Below, one piece after another: positions 18,633 through 27,427 of a DNA stretch of 64,000 nt (the first letter of the stretch is position 1; each line of letters starts with the position of its first letter). The DNA lies in the NCBI RefSeq assembly GCF_017639205.1, contig NZ_CP071139.1:8431501-8495500 (forward strand). Reading direction: 5' to 3'. The notes below the pieces were generated by a model that worked only from the letters and a program-made list of their open reading frames with translations, was not told where the DNA came from and did not search any database. Position numbers and translations under genes: made by a program. The stretch comes from Streptomyces nojiriensis (GTDB taxonomy: Bacteria > Actinomycetota > Actinomycetes > Streptomycetales > Streptomycetaceae).

Positions 18633-19283
18633 ATGCACACGCCGAGCCGGCCCGAAGACCTGGAACACCCCGAACTGCTCTGGGCCAGGGCGGTGACCAT
18701 GGCCCTGGTCGACACCGCGTGCTCGACGAGCACCGAGTTCGCCCTCGACGACGACGGCCTGTGGTGCCACTCCACCGGCGGAGACGGCTGGTGGCGCCTG
18801 ACCGTGCTGGACGCCGGGCACGCGGTCTTCTGCGGCCAGGACCCCGACGGCAGCCGCACCCATGTCGGCGGAGAGCAGATCGACTTCCTCGCGGGCGGCC
18901 CCGACTGGCTGCCCTGGGACCTCCTGCGCGACGACGCCGCCGGCAACCTCTTCGGCTTCGTCTACTGGTGGGAGAACGGCGCGTGGCACCGCATTCCCTA
19001 CCCGGACGAGGTGCGCGAGGACGGACTGGACGGGGCCGCCGCCTGGGTGGGCGCGGACGAGGAGGAGTTCCTCGGACTCACCGTGTCCTCGTTCGACGCC
19101 CCGTACGCGCTGCAGCGGAGCCTGACCGAGGCCGTCGCCCGGTTCGCGGCACTGGCACGGGAACGCAAGGCCGACGCGGATGCCGTGGCGTCGCTGCTGG
19201 CGGCCGCCCACACCGAAGGCCGCCCGGCCCCGCGCCTCGACGCGGCCCTCGACCTCGCCGCCCGCGCGGGCATCCTCGCCTAG
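18633..19283 (+). CDS. Hypothetical protein, Trp/Asp-rich
   Basis: A soluble 216-aa acidic protein, rich in Trp in its centre (GDGWWRLTV, WLPWDLL, FVYWWENGAWHR). The C-terminal third is helical. I do not recognise a named family; the organisation looks like an uncharacterised Streptomyces protein. The ATG at 18633 has GGGAGGAG about 8 nt upstream. A strong hairpin terminator follows. No export signal or catalytic motif is visible. Confidence 0.7.
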   Translation: MHTPSRPEDLEHPELLWARAVTMALVDTACSTSTEFALDDDGLWCHSTGGDGWWRLTVLDAGHAVFCGQDPDGSRTHVGGEQIDFLAGGPDWLPWDLLRDDAAGNLFGFVYWWENGAWHRIPYPDEVREDGLDGAAAWVGADEEEFLGLTVSSFDAPYALQRSLTEAVARFAALARERKADADAVASLLAAAHTEGRPAPRLDAALDLAARAGILA

Positions 19284-19285
19284 GC

Positions 19286-19326
19286 CCGACGGGCCCGCCG
19301 CACTTGACGTGCGGCGGGCCCGTCGG
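19286..19326. terminator. Strong bidirectional terminator hairpin
   Basis: An 18-bp inverted repeat (arms 19286-19303 and 19309-19326) with a 5-nt loop TTGAC. It begins right after the TAG stop of the preceding gene and lies between convergent genes. Confidence 0.85.
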
Positions 19327-19351
19327 CCGTTCCCCGTCCGGCCCCGCGCGG

Positions 19352-20839
19352 CTACTTCAGCGCGGAAAACGCCTTCGTGAAGGCCAGCGGCTGCTGGAGG
19401 ATCGAACTGCACGTCGCGTCGGCGTGGTTGACGGCCCCGGCCGCGCACTGCTTGTCCCGCGTGGAGGACCACATGGCCAGCCGGCCGATCCCCTTCGACG
19501 CGGCGAACTGCACGAGCTGCGTCGCGTCCTCCACCGTGAAGATCTCGCTCGCGACATCGTTCACGCCGATCATCGGCGTGACGGCCACGGCCTTCCACGC
19601 CGCCGCGTCGGACAGCCCGAGCACGCCCTTGATCTGCGCCTGCGTGGCCGTCGCGGCCTGGATGGCGTACTGCCCCATGTCCCCGCTGTACGCCGGCCCG
19701 TAGTCCATCGCCATGATGTTGACGGCGTCGACGCGCACGCCGTTCTTCTTGGCGTCGGCCAGCAGCGCCACACCCGGCTGGGTCAGCCCCTCGGGCATCA
19801 CGGGCAGGGTGAAGGCCACGTCCAGGCCCGGGTGGGACTTCTGCAGCCGGGCGATGGCCTGCGCACGGCGCGCGTTGGCCGCCGTGTCCGGCAGCGCCGC
19901 ACCCTCGATGTCGAAGTCGACCTTGGTGAGCCGGTACTGGTCGACGACCTTCCCGTACGCGGCGGCCAGCTCGTCCACGGTGGCGCAGTTCAGCGCCAGT
20001 TCGTGACCGGCGGCCCCGCCGAACGACACCCGGACGTCGCCGCCCTTGGCGCGCAGCGCACCGATCTGGGCGGCGACCTTGTCGCTCGCGAGATCCGTGA
20101 CGCCGCCCCACAGCGGGGCGCAGCCGCCGCCGGAGGTGATGAAGGCCAGGTGGAACTCCTTCACACCGGTCTGCGTCGCGGTGTCGAGCAGGTCGTAGGC
20201 GGGATACAGGGAGGTGTCCACGTACGGGGCGAAGCGCGCTCCGCCCCCCGGGGCAGGAGTGGTGGTGGGGGCGGTCGCCGTGGGGGAGGGCGACGCGGTC
20301 TTGGTGGGCGTGGCGGACGGGGCGGGCGCGGTCGGGGCCGGGCTCGCGGTGACGGTGGGCCGGGCGGTGGGGCGCCCGCTGGGCTGGACCGTGGCGCCCT
20401 GGTCCACCGAGCACTTCACCCCGTTGATCAGACACCCGGTGGGGTTGCCGAGGGTGCCGGTCCCGCTCGCGACGAAGCCGACGGTGACGGAGGCCCCGGC
20501 CGCCAGCTGTCCGTTCCAGCTCGCGGGCTTGACGGTCACGCGGCGGCCGGAGACGGTGTGGGTGCCGTTCCAGAGCGAGTCGATCTTCGTGCCCGCCGGC
20601 AGGTCGAACTGAAGGGTCCAGTCCGACTGCGCCGTGCCGGTGCTGTTGGTGATGACGTACTGGCCGGTGTAACCGCCGCTCCAGGAGCTGGACTTCGTGT
20701 ACACGGCTCCGACGGAGGTCGCCTGCGCGGTCCCGGTGAAGGCGAAGGCCGCTCCGCCGATCACCGCCGCCGTCACGATCGCGCCCGTGACCTTGGCCGT
20801 ACGACTCGTCCTGCGCCGGTGCCCGACTGTGCTGCCCAT
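19352..20839 (-). CDS. Secreted chitinase: CBM2 plus GH18
   Basis: An extracellular glycoside hydrolase of 495 aa. A signal peptide (about 1-41) is followed by a cellulose/chitin-binding CBM2 module (about 42-145, with surface Trp residues WSGGY, SDWTLQF and SLWNGTH). A Pro/Thr/Ser linker (about 150-197) leads to a short GH18 catalytic domain. The GH18 signature KVDFDIEG (about 306-313) supplies the catalytic Glu312. The PYVDTSLYP start of the barrel and the absence of an insertion domain resemble ChiC/ChiD-like or subfamily-B short chitinases of Streptomyces. It is transcribed alone; a long inverted repeat lies 50 bp upstream of the start. Confidence 0.93.
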   Translation of the reverse strand: MGSTVGHRRRTSRTAKVTGAIVTAAVIGGAAFAFTGTAQATSVGAVYTKSSSWSGGYTGQYVITNSTGTAQSDWTLQFDLPAGTKIDSLWNGTHTVSGRRVTVKPASWNGQLAAGASVTVGFVASGTGTLGNPTGCLINGVKCSVDQGATVQPSGRPTARPTVTASPAPTAPAPSATPTKTASPSPTATAPTTTPAPGGGARFAPYVDTSLYPAYDLLDTATQTGVKEFHLAFITSGGGCAPLWGGVTDLASDKVAAQIGALRAKGGDVRVSFGGAAGHELALNCATVDELAAAYGKVVDQYRLTKVDFDIEGAALPDTAANARRAQAIARLQKSHPGLDVAFTLPVMPEGLTQPGVALLADAKKNGVRVDAVNIMAMDYGPAYSGDMGQYAIQAATATQAQIKGVLGLSDAAAWKAVAVTPMIGVNDVASEIFTVEDATQLVQFAASKGIGRLAMWSSTRDKQCAAGAVNHADATCSSILQQPLAFTKAFSALK

Positions 20840-20890
20840 CGCGTGCCTACCTCTGTGTTACTGGGGAGTTGGGGATCCGGCAGCACGCTA

Positions 20891-20928
20891 GCCGCACCGA
20901 AACGGACATTCGTTCGTTTCGGCGCGGC
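20891..20928. promoter_or_regulatory. Inverted repeat upstream of the chitinase
   Basis: Two 14-bp arms (20891-20904 and 20915-20928) match with one mismatch around a 10-nt spacer; the core is CCGAAACG/CGTTTCGG. It lies 52 bp before the chitinase start and 90 bp after the stop of the VOC gene on the same strand. It could be an operator or the terminator of the VOC gene. It does not match the DasR palindrome or the classical chitinase direct repeats. Confidence 0.4.
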
Positions 20929-21017
20929 CCTGATGACTCTTAGGTTCCGCTTAAGGCGGCGGTAAGGACCGGCCAAGGAAGCCGGGGACGCGCGTCCTGC
21001 TCCCGCGGTTTCCGGCC

Positions 21018-21389
21018 TCAGCCGTGCGTGGCGTCGATGACGCAGAAGCGGTTGCCCTCGGGATCGGACAGCACCACGAAATCCGGGTCCTCCGGGTAGG
21101 AATCCCAGTCGACGTGCCGGGCTCCCAGCAGGACCAGCCGCTCCACCTCCGCCGCCTGCTCCGCGGCGTCCGCCGCGTACAGGTCCAGGTGGACGCGCGG
21201 CCGCTCCTGTACGGGCGTGACACTGCGGCCGAGCGCCAGGCCCGGCCCGCCGCCGTCGGCCGGGACCAGGACCGTCCAGCCGTCGTCGACCCGGCCGTCG
21301 CGGGGTACGTACCCCAGCGCCCGGCTCCAGAATTCCGCGGCCCGCCGCACGTCCGCGGCTCCCATGACGATCGTTCCGAGGGTCAGCAT
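21018..21389 (-). CDS. VOC-fold (glyoxalase/bleomycin-resistance-like) protein
   Basis: A 123-aa single-module protein of the vicinal-oxygen-chelate superfamily. It opens LGTIVMGAADVRRAAEFWSRALG and ends with the typical LSDPEGNRFCVID. In characterised relatives these bind metals or small hydrophobic ligands; no specific substrate can be assigned. The ATG at 21389 is preferred to the upstream in-frame start at 21425, which adds 12 residues unlike the family. Confidence 0.8.
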   Translation of the reverse strand: MLTLGTIVMGAADVRRAAEFWSRALGYVPRDGRVDDGWTVLVPADGGGPGLALGRSVTPVQERPRVHLDLYAADAAEQAAEVERLVLLGARHVDWDSYPEDPDFVVLSDPEGNRFCVIDATHG

Positions 21390-21428
21390 GATCGGATTCT
21401 GGCAAACCGGCACCGGACAGGACACCTC

Positions 21429-22535
21429 CTACGGCGTCGCGGGCCGCTCGATCGCGACCATCGCCGCATCGTCGTCCAGGCTGTGGCCGGCCGCGTGCGC
21501 GAGCAGGTCCCGGCACAGCAGGTCCAGCAGTGCCTGCGGGCGCAGTCCCGACCATGCGCTCACGCGCCGGGCCAGCGGGTAGAAGGCGCCCGCCCGGTCC
21601 CGTGCCTCCAGGACGCCGTCCGTGTACAGGAGCAGGACGTCACCCTCGGCGAAGGCGAAGGTCTGCGCGGTGACCGGCGACGACACGAGCCCGGCGAGCC
21701 CCAGCGGCGGCGCCGGCCGCTCCACCTCCAGCTGCTCGGCGCCACCGGCGCGCAGCACGAGCAGCGGCGGCGGATGGCCGCAGCTGACGAGGTGCAGCAC
21801 CGGCTCGGCGTCGGGGATGTCCAGGACGGCCGCGGTCACGAAGCTCTCGCCCTCGTCCCCGGCGCCGTCCAGGTCCCCGGAGACCGCCGCCTCCAGGTAG
21901 TCCACGAGGCCCGGCAGCCCGGCCACCTGGTGGGCGGAGGCCCGGAAGGCGCCCAGGACGAGCGCGGCGTCCCCGACCGCCTCCAGCCCCTTGCCCCGGA
22001 CATCGCCGATGATCAGCCGCGTGCCGGTGGCCGTCCGGGCGGCGGCGTACAGATCGCCGCCGATCTGGGCCTCGGCCGCGGCGGCCAGGTACACGGAGGC
22101 GACTCCCAGCGGGCCGATCCGGTCGGGCAGCGGCCGCAGGACCACCTCCTGGGCGGTCTCCGCCACCGAGCGCAGCTGGGTCACCTCCTTTTCGTGCACC
22201 TCGCGCAGGTGGGCGAAGAAGGTCACGAAAACCGAGATCATCACGAGCGCGATGATCTGGAAGGTGTGATTCAGATCGGTCAGGCTGGTGCGCGCCGCCG
22301 CGACCACCACCTGGGCCAGTACGGCGACCAGACCGACGAAGGCCGTCATCCGGGGCCCCGCGAACGACGCGGTCACCGCGGGCGCGGCGGCCAGGAAGGG
22401 TCCGAGGTGCACCTCCGGCGGAGCGAGCACGTCGATCAGCGTCACGAGGGCGATCAGCGCGAACGGGACCGCCAGCTGTGCGTGGCCCACCTTGGGGGAC
22501 CGGTGGTGACGGGGGTGAGACGGCCGGAGATCCAT
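21429..22535 (-). CDS. Membrane PP2C/SpoIIE-type serine phosphatase
   Basis: A 368-aa protein. Three to four N-terminal membrane helices (about 20-115) carry a cytosolic SpoIIE-like phosphatase domain (about 140-365). Metal-binding motifs are present: IGGDLYAA, GDVRGKG, DGVLEARD and the final DDDAAMVAIE. Such proteins dephosphorylate anti-anti-sigma or related factors, and are numerous in Streptomyces. The start is unclear: ATG 22535 has AGGAGGG immediately upstream (unusually close), while GTG 22550 has no clear site. No sensor domain besides the membrane part is present. Confidence 0.85.
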   Translation of the reverse strand: MDLRPSHPRHHRSPKVGHAQLAVPFALIALVTLIDVLAPPEVHLGPFLAAAPAVTASFAGPRMTAFVGLVAVLAQVVVAAARTSLTDLNHTFQIIALVMISVFVTFFAHLREVHEKEVTQLRSVAETAQEVVLRPLPDRIGPLGVASVYLAAAAEAQIGGDLYAAARTATGTRLIIGDVRGKGLEAVGDAALVLGAFRASAHQVAGLPGLVDYLEAAVSGDLDGAGDEGESFVTAAVLDIPDAEPVLHLVSCGHPPPLLVLRAGGAEQLEVERPAPPLGLAGLVSSPVTAQTFAFAEGDVLLLYTDGVLEARDRAGAFYPLARRVSAWSGLRPQALLDLLCRDLLAHAAGHSLDDDAAMVAIERPATP

Positions 22536-22659
22536 CCCTCCTGCATACACCGCGAGGTGAGCGGGATCCCCGAAGCCCGGCCGTCACGCGCGGCCCTGCC
22601 GGTCCTACGGACGACGGCCCGGCTCACGGAGACGGCCGGGCTTCGGGCGACGGCCGGGC

Positions 22660-23481
22660 TCAGGGGCGACGTCCGGGCCTACCGCCCTTGCCGCCCTTCG
22701 CACCCTTTCCGCCCTTGGGACCGCCGGAGGCCCCGCGGGGGTTCTTGCCCGCAGGCTTCCCGGACGAGGACTTCCCGGCACCCGACTTCCGCTGCGCGCC
22801 GGCGCCTGCGCCACCACCCGTACCCGCGTCCGGGCGCTTGCGCTTCGCCTTGGGCTGCGGCGGGGTCGGCGTGCGCCCCCGCGTGCTGTTCACGGTCCGG
22901 CCGCGGACGATCCCGATGAACTCCTCCACCAGATCGGTGGTCTCCTCCCGCGGCCACGACAGCGCGACCCGCGAGGCCGGTGCGTCGGACACCGGCCGGT
23001 AGGTCAGGTCCTTGCGGTGGTGGAGGCGGGCCAGCGACTGCGGGACGACGAGCACGCCCACCCCGGCGGCCACCAGCTCGATCGCGTCCGCCGTCGTCTC
23101 GGGGCGCTCGATCGCGGGCTTGCCCGGCAGCTGCTCCCAGTCCAGGGTGTCGTCGAGCGGGTGGAACACGATCTCGTCGGCGAGATCCTCGGTGGACACC
23201 TCTTCCGCGGCGGCCACGAGGTGATCCTTGGGGACCACGACCACCGTGGTCTCGGTGTAGAGGGGGATCGCGCTGAGATCGTCGCGGTCGACCGGCAGCC
23301 GTACGAACCCGGCATCGGCGCCACCCGCCCGCAGCACACCGCACGCCTCGATCGGGGACACCGCGACCAGGGTCAGCGGGACGTCGGGCAGCCGCTCGTT
23401 CCAGATGCGCACCCACTTGCTGGGTGTGACCCCCGGGACATAAGCGAGCCGGAACGAATGGGGTACTTCCGAGCCTGTCAC
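22660..23481 (-). CDS. LysR effector-domain protein lacking an HTH, with basic tail
   Basis: A 273-aa protein with the LysR substrate-binding fold (about 8-185; FRLAYVPGVTPSKW start, VAAGVGVLVVPQSLA near the end) but no N-terminal winged HTH. It continues into a Lys/Gly/Pro-rich basic tail of about 75 residues (repeats such as GGKGAKGGKGG). The tail may bind nucleic acid nonspecifically; that is inference. It is divergent, with 58 bp between starts, from a DUF5997 gene. This gene pair is a recurrent arrangement in Streptomyces as I recall it. It could be an effector-binding partner protein rather than a repressor. Confidence 0.75.
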   Translation of the reverse strand: MTGSEVPHSFRLAYVPGVTPSKWVRIWNERLPDVPLTLVAVSPIEACGVLRAGGADAGFVRLPVDRDDLSAIPLYTETTVVVVPKDHLVAAAEEVSTEDLADEIVFHPLDDTLDWEQLPGKPAIERPETTADAIELVAAGVGVLVVPQSLARLHHRKDLTYRPVSDAPASRVALSWPREETTDLVEEFIGIVRGRTVNSTRGRTPTPPQPKAKRKRPDAGTGGGAGAGAQRKSGAGKSSSGKPAGKNPRGASGGPKGGKGAKGGKGGRPGRRP

Positions 23482-23539
23482 CCCGCAAGGTTACCGGTCG
23501 TGGTCGGAGGTAGCGCACACGCTCGATACTCTTGACACC

Positions 23540-23944
23540 ATGACGTCGCACCAGAACACCCAGACGATGAAGCCCGCGACCGCGGCGAAGAAGCTGGGCG
23601 TGTACCTCGAGGCCACCCCCGCAGAGTTCCAGGAGGGTGTCGTCTCGCGCAGCGAATTGAGTGCGCTCCAGGCCGATCCGCCCCAGTGGCTGAAGGAGCT
23701 GCGCGCCAACGGTCCGCACCCCCGACCGGTGGTGGCGGCCAAGCTCGGCGTGTCCATCGCCGGCCTCGCCCGCGGCGGGGTCACCGAGCCCCTCACCACG
23801 GAGCAGATCGAAGCGCTGAAGCATGAAGCCCCCGAGTGGCTCCAGCGTGAGCGCGCCACCCAGGCCGAGGTCCGCAAGGAAACGGTCCGCATCAAGGAGA
23901 AGCACGCCGAGAAGGCCGAGAAGGCCCGCGAGCAGCGTTCCTGA
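23540..23944 (+). CDS. DUF5997 family protein
   Basis: A 134-aa soluble protein: MKPATAAKKLGVYLEATP at the start, a helical middle (LSALQADPPQWLKELRANG; KLGVSIAGLARGG) and a highly charged C-terminal coiled segment rich in Lys, Glu and Arg. The AAKLGVSIAGLARGG element looks like a degenerate helix-turn-helix, suggesting possible DNA binding. It shares its promoter region with the HTH-less LysR-like gene. The exact biochemical role is unknown. Confidence 0.75.
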   Translation: MTSHQNTQTMKPATAAKKLGVYLEATPAEFQEGVVSRSELSALQADPPQWLKELRANGPHPRPVVAAKLGVSIAGLARGGVTEPLTTEQIEALKHEAPEWLQRERATQAEVRKETVRIKEKHAEKAEKAREQRS

Positions 23945-24059
23945 CCTGCGACTCCGCCTTCCGCCAGGCCTGGTCTCCCCGTGGGGAGGCCGGGCCTGAC
24001 GCCGTCTCCCGGCCCGTCGAGCCCCCTGCGCTCCTGTGCCCGCACGAGATATGCCCGGA

Positions 24060-24638
24060 TCATCCGGCAGCCGCGTCTCCCCGCAGCAGCCGCACCGCCC
24101 GGTCGAGCCGGGCCCGTCTGGTCTCCGGCGTGAGCGCCTGCAGCAACGGCAGGATCACCTGGTAGCGCCCGCTCCGGTCGAGTGCCTCGAACGCCTTCGC
24201 GGCCGCCGGGTCCGACTCGAAGGCCGCCGCGAGGTCCGGTGGCACCGCCGCCGTCCGCTGGGACTCGTAGGCGTGCGTCCACCGCCCGTCCGCCTGCGCT
24301 CTGCGCACCTCCGCGAGCCCGGGCTCACGCATCCGCCCCGCGGCGCTCAGCTCCGCGACCTTGTCCACGTTCACCTGTGACCACAGGCTCTTGGGCCGGC
24401 GCGGCACGTACTTCTGCAGGTAGTACCGCTCGTCGAGGGCGCGCCGCTGCCCGGAGATCCAGCCGTAGCACAGCCCGATGTCGACCAGCTCGTCATCGGT
24501 GACCGACGGGATCCCGGACTTCTTCTTGGCCAGCTTGACCCACACGCCCTCGTGGCGCGTGTGGTGCTCGGCCAGCCAGCTCTCGAACGCCCCGGCGTCC
24601 GCGAAACCGATGACCTCCACCCCGCCCAGTTCCTCCAT
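24060..24638 (-). CDS. YdeI/OmpD-associated family protein
   Basis: A 192-aa cytosolic protein. The N-terminal YdeI-like domain has FESWLAEHHTRHEGVWVKLAKK and the diagnostic GLCYGWISGQRR, followed by LQKYVPRRPKSLWSQ. The C-terminal helical tail (ALTPETRRARLDRAV) is also typical. Family members are annotated as bacteriocin-protection or OmpD-associated proteins; the molecular function is undefined. It is a single gene. Confidence 0.85.
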   Translation of the reverse strand: MEELGGVEVIGFADAGAFESWLAEHHTRHEGVWVKLAKKKSGIPSVTDDELVDIGLCYGWISGQRRALDERYYLQKYVPRRPKSLWSQVNVDKVAELSAAGRMREPGLAEVRRAQADGRWTHAYESQRTAAVPPDLAAAFESDPAAAKAFEALDRSGRYQVILPLLQALTPETRRARLDRAVRLLRGDAAAG

Positions 24639-24974
24639 GCGCCCAGGCTATCGCCCGCCGTCCGGGCCGGACCCGGCCGACACGGTCCGGGAGCCGGAGC
24701 ACAGTGGGCCCGGCACCCCCTCCAACATCGGCCTGCGGGCGCCGAGTTCGAGGATCACGATGCCGTGCCCGGCGGCCGGCTCGCCGGCCCGGCCACGGCG
24801 GTCCGGTCGCCGTGCGTCCGGTGAGCTCCCTGACCTCGATCACCGGGCCCACCCTGCCGGGGCGCCCGGCCCCCGGACATCGGACCGCCGGCGGAGAACG
24901 TCCGGCGGCCCCGCCCCGGGGTGTAAGCCCGGGGGCCGATGCCCGGGCCGGGGGCGGCTGGCTACGGTCACGCC
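24639..24974. other. Intergenic region, no gene seen
   Basis: About 335 bp between the divergent YdeI-like gene and the sensor kinase. It is very GC-rich, and open frames on both strands lack recognisable protein features. A GC-rich hairpin (CCCCGGG...CCCGGGGG, about 24914-24936) precedes the kinase start. Promoters of both flanking genes are expected here, but no clear hexamers can be named. Confidence 0.5.
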
Positions 24975-26183
24975 ATGGACAACCCACCGAAGAGCGCGAA
25001 GATCCCGAAGACCGCGCGGAGTTCGACACCGAGGCCCGGAGCGGCCGGCACGGCCTGGGGCGGCGCGGGCCTCTACGTCCTCGTCCTGGGCCTGCTGATC
25101 GGCGGAGTCCCGTACGCCATCGGGCCGCTCCTCGGGGTCGTGACGCTGCTGGCCGTGACCCCGCTCGTCCCCCTGCTGCGGCACCGGCCCCTGGCGGCAC
25201 TGGCCCTGACCCTGCTCGGCGGCACGCTCGTCGCGGGGGCCGCCCAGAACCACAGCCCGGGCCGGTTCCTCGTCTTCCTCGCCTCGAACCTCGTCCTCGG
25301 ACTCGTCGTCGCCACGCGCCCCCGGCGGGACGCGGTCATGGCGCTCGTCATGGTGTTCGTCGTGGAGCTTCCGGCCGTCGCCTTGGTCGCCTCCGGACCG
25401 TACGACCTGATGAGCACGAGCCTGATCGCCTTCCTGTCGCTGGGCGCCGTCTACATGACCGGCCTGCGCTTCCGTGAACGCCGGGAGCACACGGCCGAAC
25501 TGCGCACGAAGCAGGTGGCCGAGGCCGTGACCGCGGAACGGCTGCGCATCGCACGCGAGTTGCACGACATGGTCGCCCACAGCATCGGCGTGATCGCCAT
25601 CCAGGCCGGTGTCGGCAGCCGGGTCATCGACACCCAGCCGGAAGAGGCCCGCGCCGCCCTGCGGGCGATCGAGGCCACCAGCCGCGAGACCCTGTCCGGC
25701 CTGCGCCGCACGCTGGTCGCGCTGCGCCGGGCCCAGCCGGACGACACCCGCGAACAGGCGCCGCTCGGGCCCGCCCCCGGACTGGCGGACCTCGACGCGC
25801 TGGTGGCCACCACCGCCGACGCCGGAGTGCGGGTCGACGTACGGTGGGAGGGGGAGCCCGGTCGACTGCCGCCCGAGACGGACCTGTCGGCGTACCGCAT
25901 CGTGCAGGAGGCGCTGACCAACGTGGTCCGCCACGCGGGCACCGGGCACTGCCGGGTCACCATCGGCTACGGGGAACAGGAGCTGACCGTGGAGGTCGTC
26001 GACGACGGGCGAGGCGCGCCCGACGGCATCGGACGTACGGGATTCGGCATCACGGGCATGCGCGAGCGGGTCGGCCTGCTGCACGGCCGCTTCAGCGCCG
26101 GTCCCCGGGCCGGGGGCGGCTTCCGGGTCGAGGCGGCGCTGCCGCTGCCCGTCGCCGCGGCGGCCGTGGACGGGCTCCGATGA
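24975..26183 (+). CDS. Sensor histidine kinase (NarL-type, HisKA_3)
   Basis: A membrane-bound kinase of 402 aa. An N-terminal sensor of about five to six hydrophobic segments (about 30-165) is followed by a HisKA_3 dimerisation helix with the phosphoacceptor in RELHDMVAHSIG (about 193-204). The HATPase domain shows ALTNVVRHAG, VVDDGRGA and GFGITGMRERV. It would autophosphorylate on His and pass phosphate to the response regulator, whose start overlaps its stop (ATGA). The signal is unknown; the sensor has little extracytoplasmic sequence, suggesting membrane sensing. Confidence 0.92.
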   Translation: MDNPPKSAKIPKTARSSTPRPGAAGTAWGGAGLYVLVLGLLIGGVPYAIGPLLGVVTLLAVTPLVPLLRHRPLAALALTLLGGTLVAGAAQNHSPGRFLVFLASNLVLGLVVATRPRRDAVMALVMVFVVELPAVALVASGPYDLMSTSLIAFLSLGAVYMTGLRFRERREHTAELRTKQVAEAVTAERLRIARELHDMVAHSIGVIAIQAGVGSRVIDTQPEEARAALRAIEATSRETLSGLRRTLVALRRAQPDDTREQAPLGPAPGLADLDALVATTADAGVRVDVRWEGEPGRLPPETDLSAYRIVQEALTNVVRHAGTGHCRVTIGYGEQELTVEVVDDGRGAPDGIGRTGFGITGMRERVGLLHGRFSAGPRAGGGFRVEAALPLPVAAAAVDGLR

Positions 26184-26869
26184 CCGACGTCGCTCCCGCG
26201 CGGGCGATCCGCGTCCTGCTCGTGGACGACCAGCCGCTGGTCAGGTCCGGTCTGCGGGTGCTGATGGCCGACACCACCGACCTGGAGGTCGTCGGCGAGG
26301 CCGGTACGGGCACCGACGCGGTCCGCCTCGCCGCCGAACTGCGCCCCGACGTGGTGGTGATGGACATCCGGATGCCGGGCATGGACGGCATCGAGGCCAC
26401 CGGGCTGATCGCCAAGGGGACCGAGGCCGTCAAGGTGCTCGTGCTGACCACCTTCGACGAGGACGACCACGTCTACGGGGCGCTGCGCGCCGGCGCGAGC
26501 GGATTCGCCGTGAAGGACATGGCCGTGGAGGAGATCCTCGCCGCGATCCGGGTGATCGCCGCGGGGGACGCCCTGATCGCGCCGGGCGTCACCCGCAGGC
26601 TGATCGCGGACTTCGTCCGGGCGCCCGGACCGGCGGCGCCCGAGGCACGGGCGCCGCGGCTGGTCGCGGGGATCACCGAGCGCGAACGGGAGGTGCTGAC
26701 CCTGGTGGGGCGGGGCCGTTCGAACGGCGAGATAGCCGAGGAGCTGTTCATCACGGCGGCCACGGCCAAATCGCACGTCTCGCGTCTGTTCACCAAGCTC
26801 GGCGCCCGGGACCGGGTCCAACTCGTCATCACCGCCTACGAGATGGGCCTGGTCGCACCGCCCCGCTGA
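26180..26869 (+). CDS. NarL/FixJ-family response regulator
   Basis: A 229-aa response regulator. The receiver domain has the acidic pair VLLVDDQ, phospho-acceptor Asp in DVVVMDIRMPGMDG, Thr in VLTTFDEDD and Lys in FAVKDM. The C-terminal LuxR-type HTH is ITEREREVLTLVGRGRSNGEIA, then AKSHVSRLFTKL. It is coupled to the kinase by a 4-bp overlap. The two-gene operon has no neighbouring transporter on the same strand, so the regulon cannot be inferred. Confidence 0.93.
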   Translation: MTDVAPARAIRVLLVDDQPLVRSGLRVLMADTTDLEVVGEAGTGTDAVRLAAELRPDVVVMDIRMPGMDGIEATGLIAKGTEAVKVLVLTTFDEDDHVYGALRAGASGFAVKDMAVEEILAAIRVIAAGDALIAPGVTRRLIADFVRAPGPAAPEARAPRLVAGITEREREVLTLVGRGRSNGEIAEELFITAATAKSHVSRLFTKLGARDRVQLVITAYEMGLVAPPR

Positions 26870-26901
26870 GGGGCCGGCGCGAGCGTCGCCGAATCGATTC
26901 C

Positions 26902-27357
26902 TCAGGCGGTGACGGCCTCCGGGCGGTTCCCGTCCCGCCGCCCGGCGGAGGCCGACGAACGTGAGGAGAACAGCCCGTCCACGGCCAGCGCGCCGGGGCC
27001 GGTGAACACCAGCAGGAGGAAGGCCCAGCAGAACATGGCCGAGGCCTCGCCGCCGTTCTGCAGCGGCCACAGCGCACCGGGCTGGTGCACGGTGAAGTAC
27101 GCGTACGCCATCGAACCGGAGGCGACGAAGGCGGCCGCCCGGGTGCCGAGACCCAGCAGGATCAGGGCGCCGGCGACGAGCTGGATGGCGGCGGCGTACC
27201 AGCCGGGCCAGGTGCCGGTGGCGACGGTTCCGCCACCGTGCGCGCCGCCGAGGACACCGAAGAGGGAAGCGGCGCCGTGCGAGGCGAAGAGCAGTCCGGT
27301 GACGATCCGGAACAGGCCGACGGCGTAGGGCTGGGCATGGTCGAGACGTGCGTTCAT
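26902..27357 (-). CDS. DoxX family membrane protein
   Basis: A 151-aa integral membrane protein with four hydrophobic helices. It shows the DoxX pattern LFRIVTGLLFASHGAASLFG at the N terminus, then LVAGALILLGLGTRAAAF, and the closing GPGALAVDGLF. DoxX proteins are linked to thiol/oxidative stress or respiratory complexes (in mycobacteria with SodA and a rhodanese). The ATG at 27357 follows AAGGAG about 11 nt upstream. A promoter overlapped by an 18-bp palindrome lies about 75 bp upstream. Confidence 0.85.
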   Translation of the reverse strand: MNARLDHAQPYAVGLFRIVTGLLFASHGAASLFGVLGGAHGGGTVATGTWPGWYAAAIQLVAGALILLGLGTRAAAFVASGSMAYAYFTVHQPGALWPLQNGGEASAMFCWAFLLLVFTGPGALAVDGLFSSRSSASAGRRDGNRPEAVTA

Positions 27358-27427
27358 GGGGGGAGGCTCCTTCGGTTGGGGACGGGTCCCGAAGTCGTGC
27401 CGACGTTCTCGAGCGTGGGCGAGCCAC

